A DNA stretch of 6,410 nt from an uncultured Lachnospiraceae bacterium (GTDB lineage: Bacteria; Bacillota; Clostridia; Lachnospirales; Lachnospiraceae). Location: positions 1 through 6,410 of the forward strand of contig CADBTG010000038.1 in the NCBI GenBank assembly GCA_902797475.1, in the 5' to 3' direction. Below are positions 1-5,891 of the stretch, piece after piece; within the stretch, counting starts at the first letter, position 1, and each line of letters begins with the position of its first letter. Below the pieces are notes generated by a model. It was not told where the DNA came from. It searched no databases and worked only from the letters and a program-made list of their open reading frames with translations. Made by a program: the position numbers and the translations under genes.

Positions 1-1326
1 ACGACGCTGCTCGGCTTCGATACGACGCTGTGCTTCCTTCTCTCTGCGGCGGGCTTCGAGCTCAGCCTTCTTACGCTCAAGCTCTTCGTTTCTCGCCTTC
101 TCTTCTTCGTCGATCTTCTCCTGCTCAGCCTTACGCTCAGCTTCGATGGCAGCCTTCTTACGGATTTCCTCTTCCTTCTTGGCTGCTTCTGCCTTAGCGG
201 CTTCTGCCTTACGAATAGCGCTTTCCTTAAGCTGTGCAGCTCTGCGGCGAGCTTCTTCCTGTGCTTCCTGCGCTCTTCTTACTTCTTCTTCGGCCTTCCG
301 GCGGGCTTCCTCGGCGGCTTCGGCAGCTCTTCTGGCTTCCTCTTCCGCTCTTCTCTGAGCCTCTTCGGCAGCCTTCTGTGCTTCTTCGAGCTGACGCTGA
401 ATCTCTTCCTGTCTCTTGATCTCTTCTTCTGCAGCTCTCTTGGCTTCTTCTTCGGCTCTTCTTGCCTCTTCTTCAGCCTTTTCTTTCGCCTTCAGAACTT
501 CAAGTTCGGCAGCTCTCTTCTCGGCAGCGATACGCTCCTGCTTCTCTGCCTCGAGCTTTCTCTTAGCTTCCTCTTCCTTGGCAACAAGCTCTTCTTCTCT
601 TCTTCTGCGCTCTGCAGCCTTCTTGGCTTCAACCTTGTTGTACTGCTCGGTCATTCTCTGCGCTTCCGCAATACGAACGGCCTGTCTCTCTGCTACACGT
701 ACCTGAGCAACTTCGTTATCGGTGAAGGGCTCGGTAAGACGGTCACAGAACCAAAGCATCGCAGCCGGAAGAATGAAGGTAATCAGGCGCGCACCGGCTC
801 CTGTACCCTTTTCCAGAATCTTCAGCTGATAGGGATCCTTTGCGTTATAAAGGAACAGCAGTGCAGCCGCTACAACGCCGAGACCGGCGAGAACGGCAAA
901 TACCATCTGATCATACCGCATGTTGAAATAATTCTTGCGGAGATCGAAAATGAAATACACGCAATAAAAAGCACCGAGGATGGCGAAGAAAATGTTAACG
1001 CCGATGCTGAGCGCATCCATCGTGTTGCTGCTCTTCATGAAGAGCACAATGCCGCTGATGATCTGAGTAAGGAAGAAGCCGGCCGTGCAGCCGCACGCAA
1101 TCATCAGGTATTTCCGCAACTGTTCACGGATGCCGTAACGCCCGATTACGATATACGTAATTCCGGCGGCAGCCAAAGCTGCATAACCCAAAGCTCTGAA
1201 CTTCGGATAAGCATCTCCCTTGCCTCCAAAGGCGCCAATCATGGCCGCACCTGCAAGAATCAACAAAAGAACTCCGCCAAGCGCTACCAGTTTACAAGTC
1301 TGTTCTGTCTTTTTGTTCGGATACAT
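1..1326 (-). CDS. Multi-pass membrane protein with very long charged helix (partial, 3' end off window)
   Basis: Function is unknown. 442 codons are visible, and the frame is still open at position 1. The start is firm: an in-frame TAA lies at 1333-1335, three codons upstream of the ATG at 1324-1326, and an SD lies at 1339-1347. Hydrophobic segments fall at about residues 12-32, 45-62, 73-97, 105-127, 140-160 and 178-194, suggesting six membrane spans. From about residue 203 to 442 the chain is almost only Glu, Ala, Lys, Arg and Gln, with no Pro, Gly, Cys, Trp, His or Phe. This predicts one unbroken coiled coil or a single ER/K-type alpha helix. Such sequence resembles TolA-like or scaffold rods in composition only, so database hits to the tail should not be trusted for function. 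Lys is mostly AAG and Arg often AGA or CGT, unlike the exporter genes. It overlaps the upstream gene by 35 bases, so coupled expression is likely. A role as membrane-anchored tether or scaffold is inference. Confidence 0.85.
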   Translation of the reverse strand, partial: MYPNKKTEQTCKLVALGGVLLLILAGAAMIGAFGGKGDAYPKFRALGYAALAAAGITYIVIGRYGIREQLRKYLMIACGCTAGFFLTQIISGIVLFMKSSNTMDALSIGVNIFFAILGAFYCVYFIFDLRKNYFNMRYDQMVFAVLAGLGVVAAALLFLYNAKDPYQLKILEKGTGAGARLITFILPAAMLWFCDRLTEPFTDNEVAQVRVAERQAVRIAEAQRMTEQYNKVEAKKAAERRRREEELVAKEEEAKRKLEAEKQERIAAEKRAAELEVLKAKEKAEEEARRAEEEAKRAAEEEIKRQEEIQRQLEEAQKAAEEAQRRAEEEARRAAEAAEEARRKAEEEVRRAQEAQEEARRRAAQLKESAIRKAEAAKAEAAKKEEEIRKKAAIEAERKAEQEKIDEEEKARNEELERKKAELEARRREKEAQRRIEAEQRR

Positions 1327-2089
1327 CTTCCTTTATATCCTCCTTTTGCTTATACTCCCCGTCCTCCGGGTCCTGCTGTGAGTCCTGCTCAGTGACTTCT
1401 TCGGAATCCTTCCCGGCTGTTTCCTCCGGGATCTCCCCGGTTACTTCATCCGAGACCTCCTCAGAGACTTCATCCGAGTCTTCCTCTGAATCATCCAAAA
1501 TATCTCTGCGTTTCTTCTTCTCGCCGGAGCGCTCGCACAACGGGCCGCTCAGCTTCTTCACAAGCATCTCGAGGCCGTCGATCAGGAAATCCTTCGAAAC
1601 GATTCCGCCGCTCCATCCGCCGTAATCGAGGTCGGACAGATAAAACCGGTCGCCCATATCAGTTGCTCCGCTTAAAAGCGGCAACGATGCCTGTGTGAAT
1701 GCTTCGATGAATGCGTCCTCTTCCATCGGAAGCGGAATGTCGGACATTGCTCTCGACAGACGGTTCCAGAACTGCCTCGTGGACTTGCTGCTTCCGACTC
1801 TCGGAAGCTCCGAAAACAGTTCCCATACATAATGGGTTCCTCTCTCCAAAGGAAGCAGGAACGGACGCTCCGCATCCAGCTTATTCAGCTCCTCCTCCGC
1901 ATCGGAAAGAACAGTATATGAATCGTATTTCGGCTCCGCCGGCCCATCGAGCGAACCGTAGTGCAATGCCTCGAAACGATTAAAATCCCATGTCGGGTCT
2001 TTCTCTTTCTGAACCGCCGTCATCCGGTCACATGAAGCCTTCTCCAATATAAGAAGATCCATGTCAAGCTTTCTTCTCGGGTATGACAT
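1292..2089 (-). CDS. Hypothetical protein with acidic octad-repeat C-terminal tail
   Basis: I do not recognise this 265-residue protein. Residues 1-185 look like a soluble, mixed alpha/beta or helical domain rich in aromatic residues and acids, with a WSGGIVSKDFLIDGL stretch near 159-173. There is no signal peptide or membrane segment. A basic patch (EKKKRR, 190-195) is followed by a low-complexity acidic tail, about 197-265. In that tail, residues 201-240 form five degenerate octads such as SEEDSDEV and SEEVSDEV. It is probably cytosolic. The ATG at 2087-2089 sits about 32 bases downstream of the predicted transcription start. Its SD is weak (GAGAG about 9 bases upstream), and Met10 (ATG at 2060-2062) is an alternative start. 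It is the first gene of the leftward unit, and its 3' end carries the SD and start of the membrane gene. A partner role for that protein is inferred only from this coupling. Confidence 0.8.
   Translation of the reverse strand: MSYPRRKLDMDLLILEKASCDRMTAVQKEKDPTWDFNRFEALHYGSLDGPAEPKYDSYTVLSDAEEELNKLDAERPFLLPLERGTHYVWELFSELPRVGSSKSTRQFWNRLSRAMSDIPLPMEEDAFIEAFTQASLPLLSGATDMGDRFYLSDLDYGGWSGGIVSKDFLIDGLEMLVKKLSGPLCERSGEKKKRRDILDDSEEDSDEVSEEVSDEVTGEIPEETAGKDSEEVTEQDSQQDPEDGEYKQKEDIKEDVSEQKDRTDL
1339..1347 (-). promoter_or_regulatory. Ribosome binding site of the membrane/helix gene, inside the upstream CDS
   Basis: On the minus strand AAAAGGAGG lies 12 bases before the ATG at 1326. Spacing is slightly long but the match to anti-SD is strong. 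It is inside the coding sequence of the 265-residue protein. Together with the in-frame stop at 1333-1335 it fixes the downstream start. Confidence 0.75.
1370..1489 (-). repeat. Tandem degenerate 24-bp repeats (five acidic octapeptides)
   Basis: Five in-frame 24-base units encode residues 201-240 of the 265-residue protein: SEEDSDEV, SEEVSDEV, TGEIPEET, AGKDSEEV and TEQDSQQD. The first two units, read on the minus strand, share a 12-base exact block (plus-strand ACTTCATCCGAG at 1443 and 1467), so they look like a recent duplication. The later units have diverged. Copy number may vary between strains. Confidence 0.7.
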
Positions 2090-2127
2090 GCTGATAACTC
2101 TCTCATTTTATCGTTCTTATAAGGAAA

Positions 2128-2156
2128 ATAATATCACGCGTTCTTCGTTTCGTCAA
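2128..2156 (-). promoter_or_regulatory. Sigma-A-type promoter for the leftward two-gene unit
   Basis: On the minus strand a TTGACG -35 box (2151-2156) and a TATTAT -10 box (2128-2133) are separated by exactly 17 bases. A TGA triplet just before the -10 adds an extended -10 element. Transcription would start near 2121, giving a leader of about 30 bases before the ATG at 2089. Confidence 0.75.
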
Positions 2157-2160
2157 TAAA

Positions 2161-2209
2161 GTACAAATAAAACCATTGAAGTTTTTATGGGGAAAATGGT
2201 ATTCTGTAC
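2161..2209. promoter_or_regulatory. Imperfect dyad over the rightward promoter (candidate operator)
   Basis: The inner arms ACCATT (2172-2177) and AATGGT (2195-2200) are perfect inverted copies 17 bases apart. The outer GTACA (2161-2165) and TGTAC (2205-2209) are also inverted copies, with a few unpaired bases between inner and outer arms. The dyad spans the predicted -35 and -10 of the exporter promoter and abuts the -35 of the divergent promoter. A repressor site is plausible, but no regulator gene is in the window. Confidence 0.35.
2176..2205 (+). promoter_or_regulatory. Candidate promoter of the ABC exporter operon
   Basis: TTGAAG (2176-2181) and TATTCT (2200-2205) are 18 bases apart, and TGG directly before the -10 provides an extended -10 motif. 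Each box matches the sigma-A consensus at four of six positions. Transcription would start near 2212, leaving about 130 bases of untranslated leader before the preferred start at 2342. Confidence 0.5.
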
Positions 2210-2274
2210 GTAATCCGGCTCGGAAATTGGAAAAAAATCCGTCGATTTCTTTAAAGCGTGTCGGAGAAACCTGA

Positions 2275-2320
2275 GCAATCCCTCCGGTTTTGAAAAATGA
2301 AATCCCCGACCGGAGATTGC
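2275..2320 (+). promoter_or_regulatory. Leader hairpin upstream of the exporter operon
   Basis: Arms 2275-2288 and 2309-2320 pair over 12 bp (GCAATC + TCCGGT with ACCGGAGATTGC). There is a two-base bulge at 2281-2282 and a 20-base loop. No T tract follows, so it is not an intrinsic terminator. It ends 10 bases before the SD at 2331. An upstream CGGAG at 2262-2266 can instead pair with CTCCG at 2282-2286, giving a competing fold. Confidence 0.45.
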
Positions 2321-2330
2321 GCGAACACAG

Positions 2331-2336
2331 AAGAGG
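2331..2336 (+). promoter_or_regulatory. Ribosome binding site deciding the start of exporter subunit A
   Basis: AAGAGG is followed after five bases by the ATG at 2342. The in-frame ATG at 2297 lacks any SD and lies in the loop of the leader hairpin, so 2342 is preferred. GAAG (2330-2333) and CTTC (2338-2341) could form a small stem exposing AGGT in its loop. Confidence 0.6.
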
Positions 2337-2341
2337 TCTTC

Positions 2342-4096
2342 ATGAAAACCATACTCCGCTATATGAAACCGTACAGGTGGAAGATTGCCTGGGGCGTTTC
2401 CGTCAAATTTTTAGGCTCCATGGGCGAGCTGCTGATTCCCTTTCTCCTCGAATATATGGTGGACGAAATCGTCCCGACCGAAAGCATGAAGAAGGTGCTG
2501 TTTTTCGGCTGCTTCATGGTTTTCTGTGCCATTTTGGTCCGCCAGTTCAATATCTATGCCAACCAATGGGCGTCGAAAATCGCCAGAGACTGCACGAACG
2601 ACCTTCGCCGCGACCTGTTTTCGGTCACGACAAGGCTGACCGGCGCGCAGTTTGACAGCGTCACGCTTCCTTCTTTGATCTCCCGCATGACCGCGGACAG
2701 CTACAACGTACAGAACTTCATCGGCATGATTCAGCGTATGGGCATCCGCGCCCCGATTCTTCTGACCGGCGGCGTCATCATGGCCATGCTTCTTGACATA
2801 AAGCTTTCCATGGTTCTGCTTCTGATGGTACCGCTGATGGCAGGCGTCGTGTTATTTGTCTCGCGCCACGGCGTTCCGCTTTATAACACCGTCCAGGAGA
2901 ACGTCGACCGCTTAACGCGCATTCTTCGGGAAAATATCACAGGCATCCGCGTCGTAAAGGCGCTCTCCCGCGAGAAGTACGAAAAGGACCGTTACGACAG
3001 AGTCAACAACGACCTCGCCCGCTCGGATTTCAAGGCCGGCGCGACGATGGCGCTGCCGAATCCTTTAATGAACCTGTTCCTGAACGTCGGCCTCGTATTT
3101 GTCATCCTCTACGGCGCACACCGTGTGAACGACGGCGGCATCAAGGCCGGTGTCATCATCACGTTCCTGGTATATTTCAACCTGATTCTCGGTGCGGTGC
3201 TCGGCATCAACCGAATCTTCATCATGTACACAAAAGCCGGCGCTTCCGCGAACCGAATCGGGTCGGTGCTCGACCTCGCAAAAGTCCGCCCGGAGGTGCT
3301 TACGGACCTGCCCGCGGAGGATCCCGAGCCGTTCATCCGCTTCGAGCATGTCAGCTTTTCCTACCCGCACCTTATGGAAACGGCGGAATCCAACGACCGT
3401 GAGTATGCGGTGTCGGACATCACATTTTCCGTAAACAGGGGAGAATCGCTCGGCATCATCGGCTCGACCGGATGCGGAAAGACGACTCTCGTCAATCTTC
3501 TGATGCGCTTTTACGACGTGACCGAAGGGCGAATTCTGGTCGACGGGCGCGATGTGCGCTCTTACGACCCGATTGAGCTTCGGCGGCGAATCGGCGTCGT
3601 GTTCCAAAACGACACGGTTTTCGCAGATACAATTCGGGAAAATGTGACGTTCGGACGGGACATTTCCGATCAGGCCGTGCGCGATTCCCTCGAAGATGCC
3701 AACATTCTGGCGTTTGTCGACTCGCGGGAGGAGGGGCTTTCCTATAAGGCCGCAAAGGCCGGCGCCAATCTAAGCGGCGGCGAAAAACAGCGTCTCGTCA
3801 TCGCCCGCGCGCTTGCCGGAAATCCCGAGATTCTGATTCTCGATGACGCTTCGAGCGCTCTTGACTATAAGACCGACGCGGCGCTTCGTAAGGCGATTCG
3901 CGAGCATCACGGCGATGTGACCGGCATCACGATTGCGCAGCGAATCAGTTCCGTTCGGAATATGACGCACATTCTGGTCATGGAAGCCGGCGAGATTGTC
4001 GGCTACGGAACGCACGAGGAACTGATGGAGTCGTGTGAGATTTACCGCGATATCTATCAGTCACAGATGGGAGGTGAAGAGAATGCCTCCGCTTAG
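2342..4096 (+). CDS. ABC exporter half A, transmembrane/ATPase fusion with degenerate ATP site
   Basis: A half-transporter of the type I (MDR/ABCB-like) exporter family, 584 residues from the ATG at 2342. It is a normal length and begins with the family-typical basic amphipathic start (MKTILRYMKPY). Six membrane segments lie at about 15-38, 52-74, 137-152, 156-174, 240-262 and 268-296. The ATPase domain has A-loop Tyr341, Walker A GSTGCGKT (374-381), Q-loop Gln422, a canonical LSGGE signature (477-481) and Walker B ILILD (497-501). The residue after Walker B is Asp502, not the catalytic Glu, and the switch position is Gln533, not His. This is the pattern of the TM287/BmrC-type partner in heterodimers. 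About eight extra residues lie between the A-loop and the next strand (342-356). The 3' end overlaps the next gene by 14 bases. The substrate is unknown; drug or lipid/peptide export is family-level expectation. An upstream in-frame ATG at 2297 would add 15 residues but is unlikely. Confidence 0.93.
   Translation: MKTILRYMKPYRWKIAWGVSVKFLGSMGELLIPFLLEYMVDEIVPTESMKKVLFFGCFMVFCAILVRQFNIYANQWASKIARDCTNDLRRDLFSVTTRLTGAQFDSVTLPSLISRMTADSYNVQNFIGMIQRMGIRAPILLTGGVIMAMLLDIKLSMVLLLMVPLMAGVVLFVSRHGVPLYNTVQENVDRLTRILRENITGIRVVKALSREKYEKDRYDRVNNDLARSDFKAGATMALPNPLMNLFLNVGLVFVILYGAHRVNDGGIKAGVIITFLVYFNLILGAVLGINRIFIMYTKAGASANRIGSVLDLAKVRPEVLTDLPAEDPEPFIRFEHVSFSYPHLMETAESNDREYAVSDITFSVNRGESLGIIGSTGCGKTTLVNLLMRFYDVTEGRILVDGRDVRSYDPIELRRRIGVVFQNDTVFADTIRENVTFGRDISDQAVRDSLEDANILAFVDSREEGLSYKAAKAGANLSGGEKQRLVIARALAGNPEILILDDASSALDYKTDAALRKAIREHHGDVTGITIAQRISSVRNMTHILVMEAGEIVGYGTHEELMESCEIYRDIYQSQMGGEENASA
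4070..4076 (+). promoter_or_regulatory. Ribosome binding site of exporter half B
   Basis: GGAGGTG lies six bases before the ATG at 4083, inside the end of half A. This strong site rules out the upstream in-frame start at 4035, which would add 16 residues lying entirely over half A. Confidence 0.85.
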
Positions 4097-5855
4097 CAGT
4101 AAAACCGAAAAACCGAAGGACGCGAAAGGCACGCTTATTCGGCTGCTCGGCTATCTCGGACGCTACCGGGTCGGCCTGTTCTTCGGTGTTTTGCTTTCCG
4201 TTTCCGCCAATATCTGCTCGCTTCTCGGGCCGAAGCTTGCCGGCTCCGCCATTTCGGCGATGGGCGACGAGAAGAATCCGGGCGTGGATTTTGACCGGGT
4301 ATACCGTTTCGCGGCCATGATGCTGGTGCTCTATGTTTTCTCGTCCGTAATCACCTATCTGCTGTCGTTTCTGATGATGAACATCGGACGGTCCGTCGGA
4401 CGAAAGCTTCGTTCCGATGTGATGGACAAGCTGATGCGGCTTCCCGTCGGCTACTTCGACACGCACCAGACCGGTGATATCATCAGCCGCGTGTCCTATG
4501 ACATCGATGTCATCAGCAACTCGCTTTCGACGGATATCACGCAGATTCTTTCCTCGATCATTACCGTCGTCGGGGCGTTCATCTTCATGCTGCACGTCTA
4601 TGCGCCGCTTGTGCTTGTCGTCGTGCTGATGATTCCGTTTTATATCATGTACACCCGTTACATGATGCGCAAAACGCGGCCTTTGATGTCCAAGCGTTCT
4701 GCGATGTACGGCTCGATGAACGGCTTCTCCGAGGAAATGTTCGCGGGGCAGAAGACGATTCAGGCATATGCGCACGAAGCGCAGTCCGACCTTGACTTTG
4801 CCGTTTACAACGACGGGGCATCGGACGCCTTTTACAATGCCGATTTCCAGGCTGCCAAAATCGGTCCGACCGTCGGTTTCTTCACCAACGTTTCGCTTGC
4901 GCTTACGGCAACGGTGGGTTCCATCTTCTACATGAAGCATAAGATGGACATCGGTCAGATTGCATCGTTTATTCTGTATACGAGAAAGTTCTCCGGCCCG
5001 ATTAACGAGGTTGCCAATATTTCGAATGAGATTCTGTCCGCGCTTGCCGCGGCGGAACGGGTCTTCCGGCTTCTGAATGAGCCCGAAGAGACCGCGGACC
5101 TTTTGGACGCGACAGAGCTTACCGACGTGACCGGCAATGTGGAACTTAAGGATGTCACATTTTCCTATGTTCCCGAAAAGCCGATTCTCAACGGGGTCAA
5201 TCTGAAAGCGGATGCCGGCAAACTCATTGCCATCGTCGGCCCGACCGGCGCCGGCAAGACGACCATCATCAACCTTCTGATGCGGTTCTACGACCCCGTG
5301 AGCGGCGAGATTCTCGTCGACGGGCAGGAGCATAGAAACTATACGATGCGCTCTTTACGAAAGGCCTACGCGATGGTGCTTCAGGACACCTGGGTGTTCC
5401 ACGGAACCATTTACGAAAACATCGCTTACGGGCGCAGCGACGCCACGAAGGAAGAGGTTGTTGCCGCGGCCAAGGCGGCGCATATCCACAAATACATCAT
5501 GTGCCTCTCGAACGGCTATGATACCGTCATTACCGAGGACGGAGGCAACATTTCCAAGGGACAGAAACAGCTTCTCACGATCGCCCGGGCCATGCTCTAC
5601 GATGCGAAGATGCTGATTCTTGACGAGGCGACTTCCAATGTCGACACGCGTACGGAGCGGCAGATCCAGTCTGCCATGCGGACGCTCATGAAGGACAAGA
5701 CCTGCTTTGTCATCGCCCACCGTCTTTCGACGATTCGGAACGCCGACCGCATCCTTGTCATCGGCGGCGGCAACATCGCCGAGCAGGGCACGCACGAGGA
5801 ATTAATGGCGCAAAAAGGCGCCTACTACCGGCTCTACATGAGCCAATGGGAGTAG
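4083..5855 (+). CDS. ABC exporter half B, transmembrane/ATPase fusion with canonical catalytic residues
   Basis: Second half-transporter, 590 residues. Membrane segments lie at about 28-50, 74-98, 155-172, 174-192, 262-283 and 290-315. The cytoplasmic loop motif FDTHQTGDIISR (125-136) is typical of this family. The ATPase domain has A-loop Tyr362, Walker A GPTGAGKTT (386-394, Lys392), Q-loop Gln434, Walker B MLILD (510-514) with catalytic Glu515, and switch His546. The signature is altered to ISKGQ (490-494). The canonical ATP site therefore pairs this Walker A/B with LSGGE of half A. The degenerate site pairs half A's Asp502/Gln533 with this ISKGQ. That complementarity, plus the 14-base gene overlap, indicates an obligate heterodimer of the TM287/288, BmrCD or LmrCD kind in the cell membrane. 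The substrate cannot be read from sequence. A strong terminator follows at 5898. Confidence 0.94.
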   Translation: MPPLSSKTEKPKDAKGTLIRLLGYLGRYRVGLFFGVLLSVSANICSLLGPKLAGSAISAMGDEKNPGVDFDRVYRFAAMMLVLYVFSSVITYLLSFLMMNIGRSVGRKLRSDVMDKLMRLPVGYFDTHQTGDIISRVSYDIDVISNSLSTDITQILSSIITVVGAFIFMLHVYAPLVLVVVLMIPFYIMYTRYMMRKTRPLMSKRSAMYGSMNGFSEEMFAGQKTIQAYAHEAQSDLDFAVYNDGASDAFYNADFQAAKIGPTVGFFTNVSLALTATVGSIFYMKHKMDIGQIASFILYTRKFSGPINEVANISNEILSALAAAERVFRLLNEPEETADLLDATELTDVTGNVELKDVTFSYVPEKPILNGVNLKADAGKLIAIVGPTGAGKTTIINLLMRFYDPVSGEILVDGQEHRNYTMRSLRKAYAMVLQDTWVFHGTIYENIAYGRSDATKEEVVAAAKAAHIHKYIMCLSNGYDTVITEDGGNISKGQKQLLTIARAMLYDAKMLILDEATSNVDTRTERQIQSAMRTLMKDKTCFVIAHRLSTIRNADRILVIGGGNIAEQGTHEELMAQKGAYYRLYMSQWE

Positions 5856-5891
5856 GCGCGCAAGCGCTGCTTTATAAGGCATCAGCCTGTT

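Noticed and set aside
146..706. Ser/Ala/Leu-rich plus-strand open frames
   Set aside because: They are the exact reverse of Glu/Ala/Arg-rich helix codons on the minus strand, lack SD sites, and have only low-complexity content.
1292..1326. Programmed frameshift fusing the two leftward proteins
   Set aside because: The downstream gene is in the +1 frame with its own SD, start codon and preceding stop. No suitable slippery site for that frame change is seen.
2187..2213. Short frame MGKMVFCT as an exporter leader peptide
   Set aside because: It lies between the predicted -35 and -10 and so would not be transcribed from that promoter.
2297..2341. Upstream ATG of exporter half A giving a 599-residue protein
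   Set aside because: It has no SD, sits in the hairpin loop, and adds 15 residues unlike any family N-terminus. The ATG at 2342 has an SD and a typical start sequence.
3978..5333. A 451-codon minus-strand open frame opposite the exporter genes
   Set aside because: The plus strand carries the complete ABC motif set. A similar antisense peptide appears opposite half A because both read the complement of conserved ATPase sequence.
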